Shown one piece after another: positions 44,648 through 57,363 of a DNA stretch of 64,000 bases (position 1 is its first letter; every line of letters starts with the position of its first letter). The position numbers were made by a program, and so were the translations under genes. The notes beneath the pieces were generated by a model, which was not told where the DNA came from, made no database searches, and saw only the letters and a program-made list of their open reading frames with translations. The DNA comes from Isoetes taiwanensis (Eukaryota; Streptophyta; Lycopodiopsida; Isoetales; Isoetaceae). The stretch spans positions 11,637,234 through 11,701,233 of the forward strand of contig JAJEKV010000005.1 in assembly GCA_021234155.1 (NCBI GenBank), in the 5' to 3' direction.

Positions 44648-46127
44648 TGCGGCTTTCCGAGGCTATATCACGGCCTGCGGTATACATGGGACTTTCCCCT
44701 CCATGGCGATCTGACTCACCATGGCGAGGGCCCTAAAAGATGCGTGTTGGGCCATCTATGAAATGAGGCCGAAGAAGGAACCTGAAAGTCATTATTACGC
44801 CTAATGGGACTCTCGTGGAAGGCATAGGTATAGGGATTGCTTACCGTATACATAAAGGCGCATCCATCCGAATACCAACGGCATAGAATAGCCATCAATC
44901 CTAAAGAAAGCCCAAAACCGGGACAAAACGGAACTCCGGAACGAGTCGGTACGTTTGGGCCTCAAGAATCCGGCCGGAGTCTTACGTTAGGCATAGAACA
45001 TCGGCTAGGGTTGTCCACTCCATCCGCCCCTCCACGTGCACACTTTGCAGATAAGTCAATTCATGCTGTAAGCCGCTATAGCCAGAGCAGCGAGGTTCAA
45101 GGGATCACCCTTTTAGGCCTCTCCAGGAGTTCATGGCGCTGGTCCGATGAAGCGGCGAGCGTCCCCTTCCGGTAGTTCCATGGGTGAGCTGAAGAATCGT
45201 GCATCGGCTGACCCAGCATCGGTACCCGACTTACTCACCCTATAAATCTGCCCTCAAAGTGCAAAGGTGCTCCATACGGATCACACCTACGCAGTGTCGG
45301 ACCCATGCGACCCTCTCACGTGGCGGCTGCTCGAGGCCTAACCTTCGCCAGAGTCTCGGGAACGCTTAATGCTGGGTAAGACCCACCCCTCATGTCCTGC
45401 TATTGTTCCTTGTATGCAATTTTCGCCGGACGCGCATCTAGGACCGGTGGGCTCTTGTCTGCAGAAGCATATAATGGGACTCTAAGAGCTATCTAGGGAG
45501 CATACACAATACGGTTCAGAAGTCTCTACCCCCGTATTCCAGCGTTTGAGTCAGTTAAACAAGAACTAACAATCCATCGCTGAAATTGGCAGAACCAGAA
45601 TTGAATAAAGAAACTTGCTTGTACAATCAAGGGTTAGTTTCTATGATTGAATCACAAAGAGCGAGCGGACCTGCAACCAAAGCGTTATCTAGAATCCACA
45701 TAGCCACCCACGAATTACGGCTGGACTGGAACTTTCCATGGGAAATATCCATCTCTGGGAGTTGAGAATTAGGTTGTTGATTCAAGGCGGTATGTTGGCT
45801 CTCTGCTGGTGTTATTGTGATGGTATTTCGGCCTTCCTTGAGGTAGATCGCCGAGAGTCAATCACGGGGATAGAGTCAGGTGGCATCTAACTGGCAGCCC
45901 ATCTTGTCGGTTAAGGCGGTGAAACCTTCCCAGCGGTAATTAGCTAATTAGGATTTATTATCTTAAATGTGATACCAGCGTGGTAATCCTTTAAAGTAAC
46001 CCCTAGGTTACAGTAAGTTCCCATACCCCATGGTGAAGTACCTTTAGGGGGTGGCGTTAACTGTGTTGTACACGTATCGAGTATGAATGCGTGGCGTGAA
46101 GCCGGAATATAAATCGTGGAGGCGTCA
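44648..46127 (-). repeat. 3' LTR of the chromovirus
   Basis: Aligns along its length with 55,830-57,363. Shared landmarks include GGACTTTCCCCTCC, GGGCCATCTATGAAATGAGG, CAATCAAGGGTTAGTTTC, GGTGAAGTACCTTTAGGGGG and ATGAATGCGTGGCGTG. On the minus strand it begins TGACGCCTCCACGATTTATA, directly after the purine tract. Confidence 0.8.
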
Positions 46128-46145
46128 TTCTCCCCTCCTTAAAAA
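46128..46145 (-). other. Polypurine tract of the chromovirus
   Basis: On the minus strand TTTTTAAGGAGGGGAGAA abuts the LTR's TGACGC. This is the expected primer for plus-strand DNA synthesis and fixes the element's orientation. Confidence 0.7.
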
Positions 46146-46853
46146 TAATGCTGTCCTACGACATTGGGGTTAGTATCGAATACATATAAATAAAGCGCCA
46201 ATTAGAAAGTGGAGTTAAAAGAAGATAACAATTATCACGTTGAAATTATGAGTATTTGGACGGTAATACATTGAAGTTGAAAATATCAAAGTACAAGCAC
46301 CAAAGGTGCCTTATACAAACTTATCATCAAGAGAGTGTAGGACCAAGAGTTGATTTAAAACATCAGGACAACAAAATCGCACATGTAGATAAAAGAATAT
46401 CACGGGGAAAAGTTGGGTCATCGACAACCCTCTGTAGCGGTGAAGCGTCGTTCAGCAGCTGCGCATCAATATGCGCGTGGAGTTAATAATATGATTAAAT
46501 TGTGGTTGAAGGGACCACCCTATAAATAAAGGAAAAGTATCTAGAGGAACCTATCGTATCTCGGCTTGCAATTCATTGTGGCATAAGAATGGTTGATTCC
46601 ATTATAAGCCCGGAATGAAGCCTTGATCTATTTCAGATGCTTTTTAAGCAATTCGCTGATCATGTCAACATCAACAATACACCGTCCTAGAGAACCGCGA
46701 AGGTGATCTCATCATTAGTTATTATTATATTATCGATGCATCTACCCCTCTAGAATATGATTCGGCAAATCAAGCCTTCAAGCTTGCAGGAATGAGTTGA
46801 TAGCATCGTTGATAATGACCACTGAGATTCCCGCGTAGTCAGGATAGTGCTTC

Positions 46854-49800
46854 TCAAGGTCTATCTTCATCACCCGGTAGCATCTTCAGGCGGTAGAAGT
46901 GCTTCCACTTGACCAAGTCTATTGCAACATTTGAGTCCTTGATGCGTTGTAAAGCTGCGATCAAGAGCTTGGGAACTATTTCAGTACATCGCCAGTCATT
47001 TCTAGGAGTTGGGGTATCCAAAACCTCCTCAGGATCGAGTGTTGGCAGACTCAGTGAAAGACCTTGTGGATCTTCAAAGAAATTGGCAAAGTCAAGCGTT
47101 ATGCACCACGATTTCTCCAGCGTTGATGAAATCTGACGGGCCAATATCGAATTTCAACTTCTTACTACGTTACGGTTTTAAAGCTTGACTTGTTTTACTT
47201 TGATCTTAAGCCAATGATTAAGCCCTGGAAGATGGGGTTGGTGCTTATCCGTATGAACTCTTAAACTATTTGCGTCGCGACCAATAAGTAACCACAGAAC
47301 TTCCTCCACCAAAGACTGCACATTTCTAAAGGAGTTGTTGAGAGACCTCCACTTTAGAAACAGGGTTATACTTCGCGATAATGCGGAGTAAGACGTGGTA
47401 GCCATAATTTATCATGAAGGGGTATCTTGGAAGACTCACTTTATCTTGTATAGAAGCGAACTCTACCCGAGATAAATATAATCGCCCATTGTATTTGTTA
47501 CTCCATACATGGCTTAGTAGCATATCTTGATAATACGATTATTACGTTCATTTACGACCATACATGCGAGGATGGTAAGCTGTACTCATAAGCAATTACG
47601 GATGGTGTGAAGAAATCCTTCGAAATGCAGCGACAAACATAGGATCTATATCGATACAATTATACCGGCATCCGTGCAACCTGAAATTTCTTTTTGCAAG
47701 AGCAAAGGCGATTAATCGAGAAGGCGGTGTCGTGGTCGCGACATGGCGAGAGTGAGCCATCTTTGATAATTTGTCGACCGACCATTAATGCATCATATCA
47801 CGGAGTGCGTGGAAGGCCCACAATGAAATCCCGTAGTTATGACTTCCCGCGCGTTAGGCACATCAAAGGTTGCAACTCCACCGGAATAACTTAATTGCTT
47901 TCGGCCAGTTTCGCGACAAACACGTGTGCTAGCGATGTACCTAACCAATATCCTTCTTCAATTTGAAAGGCCAAAAATAGGCGAGGCCGGATCTTAAAAG
48001 TAAGTTTTCATAAAACCCGCATGTCAGCTATAGGGGCTGTTATTATTATTGTCATGGAAGTCGGCTTTTCGCACCCGAAGTGTTGGAACACACAACTTAT
48101 CTTTGTGATATAACAAATTGCCCTCTTTCTTATATGAGCGGAATGCTTCACGTTCTTTTATTGAATGCGGGCTTCCTTACCCAAACTTTCCCAAATATTC
48201 TGAGAATTAGGGATGCATTGGCGAGTGTTCTATCTACTTCCCAAACTTCGGTGAGTGTGGAAATGAAGCGTTACAATGGTCGGGTTATGGAAGGATGGCG
48301 TGACAAAGCATCATAACCACATTGTGCTTTCGTATGTACGTCTCGAAGGTGCATATTCCTCGAGAATTCCATCCATCTTGACGGAGATTTAGGTGGGGTG
48401 GATAGATGGAGATTCGATAGATCCGTATCAGTACGAAACCTTCTACCAAAGAGGTAGTGTCTCAAATCTGAGGCTTACGAACAAGCTACCCGGCAACTCC
48501 GATCATGGGTAGGATATCGCTGCTCCGCATCATTCATCTTCTTTGAATCGTAGGCAACAACTCTGCTACCATTAAAGACTCCGGTGGCTATCTTACTAGC
48601 ATCGGTGTCACAATTATCCTTTTGGGGATCGGGCAGGAGTGAGGACGGTGTAGATCAATTAAAAAGCATCCTTTGAGCCGAAAGCCGACTTGGACTTTCC
48701 AATGTTCCATCAATCTAACTGCTTTCTCAAAAGCGCCTTGTAAGTTAGTAAGAGGCTGACAATTGTTGCAAAATCCTTAACAAATTTAAGATAATATCCT
48801 AGGAAGTCCCAGAAACTTTCAGGACCTCGAAACGCGGTATTACCGTGGAATGGGCCAATCCTTTCTTTACTTCTATCTTAGGCTAGATCCGTAGCAATTC
48901 CTTACTGCTGAAATGTACTTTAAATAGTCGACCCTTGGAGTGGCGGGCACATTTAAGAAACTTGGCAGAGGCGGTAAAGCGTCTCTTAAGCCCATAAAGT
49001 AATCGAAGATGTTGTTCGTATTCTTTGCAAAAGTTTTATAGATGAGAATGTCATCAAGAAATAGCAACAAAATTATCCAAGTATTGGCCGGATGTCATTC
49101 ATCAACCATATAAGCGTTAGGGGCATTGGGTCAATCCAAAGGCATATTGGTAAACTCGCTAATGCCCATATCGGTCGCGGCGGACTTATGAATGTCCTCC
49201 TCCTTTATCCTTATCGATGGTATCGAATAAAATCAATCTTTAGAAATATTTTGCTCCTTGTAACTGGTCCATAAGATCATCTGCCCTGGAAATAAGCATA
49301 AGCGATTCTTGATGGTATGCTTATTGGAGTTGCCACTATAATCTTTACATCCTTAAGGAGCCATCTTTCTTCTTGACAAAAGGCCAGGAAGCAAATGGTG
49401 AAAATACTAGGCGAATAAACCCAGTTCAGTAACTCTTGTAGTTGTTTTCTTAAGCTCGCCCTTTCTGGAGGAGCTCATTACGGTATGGGGCCTTCTTGGT
49501 GGAAGCAGTACAGTTCAAGGTTATTTCACGTTCCACCCCTCGAAGGAGGAAGCTTGTGGATCTCATCTCACGGAAGGAAAAAGATCGTAAAATTCTCAGA
49601 AGGGTAGCAATGTCACGGTGCCGCGTCAATTACTTGCTTCGCTTGAGTCGGAACTCAATGGAGGCAAGTTTAATGAAGAACAAAGGAGTTCATTCTAGCG
49701 TATAGCTTTTCTAACTTGTTTATTGACATGCGGCGCATAATGAATTAAAGGGTATAGATCACCTTTATAGTCACCGCGTGCTCCGGTAAGCGTTGAAGGT

Positions 49801-50090
49801 GACCTCCGTTTCTCCACGGTCTATGTTGGCCTTGGCGGATGCTAAAAACTCCATTCCAACAATAAGATCATATTTGCCAATGTCCATTAATGGCACCAAG
49901 GCAGAAATTCTAACGGCATACTTAAAAGGTTAATCACAGTGACCATCAGGTGTCACGATCTTACCGGCTGAAATGTAGATGGGATCTCAACGTTTCAATT
50001 TCGCGATGCACAGGCCATTCTGGGAGAAACAAAATTATCATTACTGCAGGTGTCCATCAAAATTATGGAAGGGCTTCATACACTTGGCCT
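46854..50090 (-). pseudogene. pol: Chromovirus pol: protease, RT, RNase H, integrase, chromodomain-like end
   Basis: Reading 5' to 3' on the minus strand: protease motif MDTCS (50,057-50,043, where the family has DTGS); RT with LLLFLDDILIYKTF (FLDD at 49,061-49,050) and VDYL further on; RNase H with DTDASKIATGVF and VVAYDSK (about 48,620-48,540); integrase with GDFIVGLPRTP and YDALMV (about 47,831-47,780) and VDKLSKMAH-like sequence in a shifted frame; an integrase end with YNPVSKVE (about 47,360); and a chromodomain-like IDLVKWK (about 46,920-46,901) with a damaged DATWDED-like motif at about 46,880. Each piece is in a different frame, so no protein is made. Family placement among chromoviruses rests on the last motif. 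Confidence 0.75.
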
Positions 50091-50689
50091 ATTGTAGAAA
50101 TGTGAGAGCTTTCAGCGTTACTGTCTCTATAAGCTGACAAGAATATGAGGCATACCCAGTGAATGGCGCTGGAATTTCGTCCTCCCTTGAGAGATTGGAT
50201 TCGGATCTTCAATCAAGATGCGGCCATGGCCAAGTACAGGCGTCTAGCGTGGCGATGCGGGCAGTGCATGAAGTGTCGAGGCCCTCATACATGGCATGCC
50301 TTATCCGTGAACTGTTCTACGGCCTCTTTAGGAATTAAGAATTTGTAGAGGCCGAACTCCTTGCGGCATTGTTACGCTTATGCGAAGCGTGCTAAGGCGA
50401 CTTTCTTCTCGGCGGTAAGGAGAATTGTCGAGGGGCCGGACTTAGCGAGCGGGGTTTTATGAAGCGTGGGCGGTGATGGTTGCGGTAAGGAGGCCGAATT
50501 AATGATCTTGGTTCCTTGGCGTGTCCTCCTCGAGGCTTGAAATGCCTTAACCGCTCACCACTCGCGATTTTGAGTCTATAGCCTTGACCATGCGTTTAAT
50601 GGATGGGGCCAACCTTCATTATGGCCTCGCCCTTTTCGTTCAATTTCACAGTACATACAAGCCTCAAAGCGCGCCGAGATTCATCCCGT

Positions 50690-51400
50690 GTAGGCACGAG
50701 CGGACATGCCGCGCCGTTCCAACTTTAGTAAGTGCGAATCATTGTGGCATTTGTCGCGAGGCCGTAATCTCGATTTGAAGCCAGCGAACTTCGCCGAACT
50801 TGCACTGCTCTGTCAGGTGCCAGCTGCAACGCCAACCGCTTCCACCAAATCACGGGCAGCTCCGGTAAGGTTGAGGTGGTGGCAACTTCCTGCTACATCC
50901 CTTCTCCCGTCATTCCATAGGACTTCCCAAACTCCTTCATTTCGTCCAACCAAGATTCGCATTCAGCCTCTCTGGATTTCCCATCAAAGCGAAAGGCCAA
51001 CTGGATTTCTTCCATATACTGGTGCCATTTTGTATCGCGGTTTTCGGTATTCTGCTTATCCTTCGCCTCGGTAGTCCTTTGTCACGATAGCGATGACGGA
51101 AGACACGAAGTGGTTGAATGTGAGCTGGCTATCCTTAAGAGGAACCGATGGCGTTTTGCTATGGAGTCCTCTAACTTTATGCAGTCTGAGGAGCTAGCTA
51201 CGGGAGGAGATGGTACATTTAATGAAAATTGGACTTAATGGTATTGAGTAATTAAGTCCGTCCTCTACGAGTTTGTTAGAGTGGATTGGTATGCAACACA
51301 TAGGCCTAACAATTAGCCAGAGTTGCCTTTTCATTAACATCAATTCTGTTGAGGGGTAAAGAACCTCGCGGCGTTGGGGAGGTGTTGCCAAAGCGGCGTT
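50690..51400 (-). pseudogene. gag: Chromovirus gag remnant
   Basis: Minus-strand pieces include KWHQYMEEIQLAFRFDGK and CESWLDEMKEFGKSYGM (about 51,040-50,920), followed by a damaged zinc-knuckle-like motif containing KCHNDSHLLK (about 50,755-50,725). Position upstream of protease supports gag. The N-terminal part is not identifiable. Confidence 0.45.
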
Positions 51401-52301
51401 CGATACCGCAGTCTATAAGGGAGCATTCATGAATATATAAAAGCGGTTACATTAATGTACAATCCTTTAAAATAATCGAGAGACAAAAGAATATATACAA
51501 ACAAAGACAATATTTTTATTTCATTCAAGTTAGTACAACAACAAGTTGATTGGTACATGGGTTAAGACAAAGTAGGTATGATCACGATTGGGAACTTTTA
51601 AAGTTTTCCTTTCGCTGCAATGCTTGACAACAAAGCGTAACGGGAAGAGATCAGGCCTAGGGTTGTGAGGAATTTTTGGCGAGGATCGTAAAGCGGGGTG
51701 CTCTCCCGTGCATTTCGAGTTTATAACGTGCCGGGCTTGGAATGATGATTGCTTGGTATTCCCCATGTTGGGCCCTTGATAATGAGAAGGTTAAAAGCCT
51801 TAGCATAGCATAAAGTTGCGCAAAGGTGAGTGGATTCGTCCTCGAAAACCGTGCTGCTCGCATTCAATTAGTCAGTGCAACCGCGGGGTCATCGCCGGAT
51901 GCTGAGCTTTCGGTCCCTAAGGATGTTAACTATCTCGACCCTTTAATGAGTCATTAGGGCTCTCGGTGGCGGTAGTTCGATCATAGCCTTCCCTCCCACT
52001 CTGGATATTATTCCCCATATCTCGGCCTTAGTCTTGATCGATTGGTCGGGATAAAATCTCTCAATAACTCCCTTGTCGGTGATTCTCTCTCATATTCCCA
52101 AAATGGTTTCCCTGCAACATAGTTAAAATGAATAGAGAACATTTGTAATGCCGCATATTCTAAACTTTAATGCTTTTGAAGAGGATGTCATAAAGAAACA
52201 ATTCAATTACTCATCAAAGAGAACTTTGTATTTAATAAGTAAATAGGGTACACCATTTTCCAATATGGTCCCAGGTTGCCAATCAAAATCATAAATAGGC
52301 G

Positions 52302-52319
52302 TATATATATATATATATA
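52302..52319. repeat. TA dinucleotide microsatellite
   Basis: Nine TA units in an AT-rich stretch. Confidence 0.9.
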
Positions 52320-55300
52320 ACCAAAAAGGTGTATAGCACCATTAATTAAGGAACTAGGCCCTCTTATCCACGGCTAGGAGGTGGTGGGCGGTCGGTGTCG
52401 CGGCGAGGATTACCCGGGTCCTACTTGTGGCAGCCGCGGAATCACAACCTCACGGTGGATATACAGCGGCCAATGGGGGCTGCCGTGAGCTTCATTTATC
52501 CAAAGGCAATATCGACCCAAGGCGTCGAGGCTGAGATCCCGTCGATGCAGTACATAAGTAAGCGTCTGATAGGGGAAACTTCTTTATACAGCGGCGGTGT
52601 AAATACCTGGCGGAGGCCCACCATGAAGCTTGACCTGCAGCCCTAGATCTGGGCTATGAGAGGACTTGCGGAGTGTCGGAAGGCCGACAAAGAAGCGGTA
52701 GGTGGTTACCGGCTTACCCAACCTCCCTTGCGGGTCTCGAGATCTTGCCACTTCTTATCAAGTCCATGGGGCTTCTTCCTCGTGAGAGCTCACATTGCTC
52801 CTCCTTCTTGTCTTGAGGTTATGATATAAATCTTCACCCTCATCGCGTCGAGTCGGAGGGAACCTCCAACCATTGATAATTGAGGTCCCTTAGCGTCAGG
52901 CATAAGTGCGGGTTCGGCGGTTCTGCATCCGCGAGAGTCTCGAAGCGTGTAAGAGTCTTCCGTAGGCTCTATATGGTCTCTGTGAGCTGGAAGCGGTGCA
53001 CCTCGAGAAGGCTTCGGTAGAAGTGAAATCGATAAAATCATCCATACAATACTCATGGCTAAATTACAAAATTACATACGGGTCTTTGCTTTAGCGTCGA
53101 GAATCCGACCTACCACCATATGATCACGTCGAGGATAATATCATCGAGAAGGTACTCTTGCCCTTGGTGATGGATAAGCTGGAGGCCGTCCTAACCACGA
53201 CAAGCCTATGAAAGCGTTCAGTGGTAGCTCTCACGCTAGCTCTCTGAGCAGAAGTCGCCCAGCATACCTATATCATCATCCCCTCCTCGGAGGATTTCGA
53301 GGGCAGTTGCCCTTCTCTACGAGGAAGCGAGTTTCATCCTCAACGTATTGGTCCATGAGGATGGCTAGAAGTAGCTTCCGGTTAAGCGCCACGATCTTTG
53401 GACCAGCGGCGAGGTGTTTACCCATCGGAGTTTCCTTCAAGGAACGTCATAAGCGTATTACGCCTAACATCTCTTGGGATATCTCGGCTCTAAATACAAT
53501 TAGAGGGGAGGATCCCCGAGGAATACCGCGAGGAAGCATTTCCTCCCATGTAAGTCAAAGAGATCGGTGCTAATCCGGATGCGGCATACTAATGATGAGG
53601 AGTCTATCGCGTTGGCATAGCAAAGGTTGCATAGTCGAAGGGAACTTGTGGATCCCATTTCTCTCCATCATGGTACCCAGGGCGGCAAGATTAAGTGACC
53701 ATGGTAGAAGGAGGAGAGAGGTTGGGAGAAACGATCCCGAAATAACTTTAAAAGTCCCTTTAAATCCGCTGTGGTGACGTCGGCATTTTATTTTATATTT
53801 TCATAAAACCATTAAACTTTTAATTCAAATGTAAAGAGATATACTTTATTAAATATTACGAAATATTTACAAATCACGGACTCCATGAAGTAAGCTAAAA
53901 CTCCCCAGGTATCCTCTGGTGAGGGAGGCTAGATCGCCAGAGCATTATGGTGACCCTCTTTAGTGGATAAGCATAAAGATTAGCATCACCAAAAGTGCCA
54001 CCAAATTAGGCTTCGGTACCCTCTTGGGCGTAAAGTACAAAGATGCACTTGGGAAGCGGGGAGATCGGTCTTGAGCTGGCGTCTCGCGATCTCATTGACC
54101 TCGAAAGGTAATACGATCGGAAGCTCTGTGAACCACGAAATTTCGCCGGATTTCATAGAGCCCGCGATAAATTCGGTGTGGGGCTCCTCGTGCCAGGGCT
54201 TTCTGGTAGGCCCCATCGATGCCGGCCACCGTCTTAGCCCCAGCAGCGGTCGGAGCTATCCGCGGCTAATAGCGCCTCCGGTCGGCACTTCGTCTTCTTC
54301 CCAAAAAGCCTAGGCAGTCCTTGGTTCTCTTTTAATGCTGCAGGCCTTATAGACTCGCCCTTCTTCGATTATACTTGATGCGATTAGCGTCGGGGATTGG
54401 GCCAATACACTCGGTCTCCTCCATCTAGCTAGTCGCTGGTCTTGCCGGTCCGCTCCTCTTTGTTCAAGCTTCTCCACGTTCTTCCACGGGCCCTCCTCAA
54501 GTCTTCGAATCACGAGCAAAAGTTGAATGCTGACGCGGCGATTAAAGTTGGCATGGTACCGGTGTGAGTAGCGGATATGTCTATCGAATGGTTATCGGAT
54601 GAATTATCGCGATATCGAGGATTTCTCCCCATACAAAGCTGTTGGAATCCTCATCGGTATGGGGAACCTCGATAAGCTCGCCATCAATGGCCGAGCAAAG
54701 CGTCCAGAAGTACACAATATTCCCTTCCACGCGAGTACGCCGTATCACGCCCTCTCAATCTCTATGATCATCTTCTCAGGCCAAACCCTAATACGATTCG
54801 GCCTGCGTCGATATCTTCCTCCTACGTATGGCCTTCTGCTTTCGGAGGGATGGGAATTTAATAGGCATCATGACCATGGCCGGGTTGCTGCGACAATAGA
54901 TAATAGGAAGTGGCGAAGAGTTCATGGATCAAAATGGCTCAGTGATAGATAGGATATGGAATCACGTTGTTCTCAAACCTATTCACTTCAGCTCATCCAG
55001 CGATTATATCAATAAGGCTCGAGATTAAGTAGCCATGTGTAGCGGCAATCAGGTAGTAAATCTCCGCGATGCTCAGGTAGTTGGATCGAAGACTCTTGGT
55101 GATGGCCATATAGCGGATAGTGGTGGCGGCAAAGGGATAGCAAGAAACTAAGATGCCACCAGGCACAAAATTGCTTGGCGGAGCAAAGGTTGATGATGCG
55201 ATGGCGATGGTGAATGACTCGAGCGGTTAGGAAGCGGAAGCAAAAGCAAAATGACAGAAATGGATTTGTTAAGCGGTACTTAACTTTTTAAAATTTCAAA

Positions 55301-55805
55301 TTTTTCCTTATTAACCGAAATTTTATTATTAAAAAATTATCACGAGGCGAATCACAGCGCCAACCGGTGAGCCGGCTGCATTATCTGGGCTTCCTTTCGG
55401 TAGGCGTCGTCGAAAAACGGCGCCGAGTTGACTCTGGCGGAGCCAGCGATCGACTTCGAATGCGGCGGGTGAGGCGCTGGCAAGCATTTATTCTGCGCTT
55501 GACTACAAAACTACAAAACTAAGCGGTAGAGTTTGTTTCCGGGCCTGCCCTTGACATTTTTAATAGAGTTGTTGTTCTGGATAATTCGAGTACGCCCGAT
55601 CAGAAATGGAACCATCATCTTATTGCGTCATTTTGAGCTACCCATTGACACACAGGCCTCCAATCTTGGGCCTCACTTCAAAGCTACAATTTCTTAACTA
55701 ACCCTAACACCAGAGCCAAACAGCAAAGAGAACTAGCGACACGTGGCTTAGCCTCCTCCTAACTTCTGGTGCTACGAGTTAGTGTTTGGCCGATTACTAT
55801 GATTT

Positions 55806-55829
55806 CGAGCAGCGATACGGCTCACGTTC
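55806..55829 (-). other. Possible primer-binding site next to the 5' LTR
   Basis: Just inside the 5' LTR, the minus strand reads GAACGTGAGCCGTATCGCTG. It shares GTATC with the initiator-Met tRNA complement used by many plant Gypsy elements (which begins TGGTATCAGAGC), but the match is poor. Weak evidence only. Confidence 0.2.
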
Positions 55830-57363
55830 TGCTATTGACGCTCGAATATATCGACCCACCGGTTATACATCACGAGGACTTTCCCCTCCCATGGCGATCA
55901 GCTCACCATGAAGCGGGGCCCTCGATACGTGTTCGGGCCATCTATGAAATGAGGCCGAAGAAGAGTTCTGAAAGAAGTCATTACATTACGCCTTCAATGG
56001 GACTCGTCGGCGGAAGCATGAATACAAGGGTTAGCACACAACCGCGAATACATAAAGCGCATCCATCCAAAATACCAGCGGCGCCAAGTGTACATCTAAT
56101 CCTAAGCCCAAACCGAAGGTTTCTGCATTTCGGACTCTGGTGAGGTCGGTGACGGCTGGAGCTCAAGAATCGGCCAGGCCAGGAGTCTTGGCATGGCGTT
56201 GGTGGCATAGAACATCGGCTAGGGTTGTCCTCCATCCACGCCCTCGTGCACTTTAGGATGGGTCAATTCATGCTATGCTTGGCTATAGCCTTCGGGAAGG
56301 CGGGTTCAAGGGGATCGCCTTTTTAATTTCTCGGGTCATGGCCTGGTCAGATGGGGCAGGTCGAGCGTCGCCTTCGAGGAATCCATGATGGTTCCATGGT
56401 GAAGGCTGAGAATCGTGCGCATCGTGACCCGCATCCATTACCGACTTACTCACCCTAAATCTACTCAAAGTGCAAGGTGCTCCATCACGGATCACACCTC
56501 TACCACCGAGGGTGTGGACATACAGGCCTCATTGACCATTTCTCCGGGCCCTAATAACTGGCAGCAGGAGTCGGGGTAGCGTAACAGGTGCAAGACCCGC
56601 CTCAATGTCACCAGCATGTTCCTTATGCGGTGCTAAAGCGGTCATATCAGGACCGGTGGGCTCTTGTGCCGCAGGCATATAATGAGACTCTCGAGTATCT
56701 GGAGCATGCTACAATGCACCACGGTTGAGGAGAGTCTCTACCCCGTAATCCCCGTTTGATCCGGATTAAACAAAGAGGCTAACAATCCATCCTTTTGAGT
56801 AAGAACCCGAATTGAATAAAGAGAACTTGCTTGGCACAATCAAGGGTTAGTTTCTATGATTGAATCCACCAAAGAGCGAGGAAAGCGGACACAACCAAAG
56901 CGTTATCAGAATCCACATAGCCACCCACGAATTACGCGGATTTCGTTTCCATGAAACGCCTCCATCTCTCTCACAGAGTTGAGAATTCAGGCGTTGATTC
57001 TTAGGGACTGGTATGGTGGCTCTCTGCTGGTGTATGATGAAGCATTTCGACTCCTGGCCTTCCTTAATTAGATCTTCGAGTCAATCCACGGGGATAGGGG
57101 TCAGAGTTGGCATCCCCTAACTTGGCAACCCCATGCTTGTCGATTGGGGCGGGTGGCGTATCCCAAGCGGTAATTAGCCTAATTAGGTTATTATGTAAAT
57201 GTATTAGAAAATTAGCATAGCTAATTTAATCCTTTCGCCCCTAGATTTAATTAAAGTTCCATACCCCCATGGTGAAGTACCTTTAGGGGGTGGCGTGCTT
57301 GTATTTGTACGTGTCGATATGAATGCGTGGCGTGGAAATTTGTATAAATGCGGTGGAGCGTCA
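55830..57363 (-). repeat. 5' LTR of the chromovirus
   Basis: Diverged direct copy of 44,648-46,127, about 50 bases longer. On the minus strand it starts TGACGCTCCACCGCATTTAT and ends in CA. The differences from the other LTR are many and include numerous indels, suggesting age, sequence error, or both. Confidence 0.8.

Larger units (their letters stand above)
51430..55829. other. Unrecognised sequence inside the chromovirus
   Basis: No transposon or host protein motif was recognised in any frame. It contains a TA repeat (52,302-52,319) and three AT-rich breaks (about 51,430-51,530, 52,130-52,360 and 53,785-53,880) separating more GC-rich blocks. It may be a nested element or long extra noncoding sequence between 5' LTR and gag. 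Confidence 0.4.
44648..57363 (-). mobile_element. Degenerate Ty3/Gypsy chromovirus with both LTRs
   Basis: Two copies of a 1.5-kb sequence in the same orientation (44,648-46,127 and 55,830-57,363) flank remnants of gag, protease, RT, RNase H, integrase and a chromodomain-like end on the minus strand. On that strand the LTR starts TGACGC and ends in CA. A purine tract (46,128-46,145) lies immediately before the 3' LTR. Flanks AACAA and CAAAC do not form a clean 5-bp duplication. The internal region (9.7 kb) is about 4 kb longer than gag-pol needs; 51,430-55,829 holds unrecognised sequence. Frameshifts are very frequent, partly perhaps from sequence error. Confidence 0.8.
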
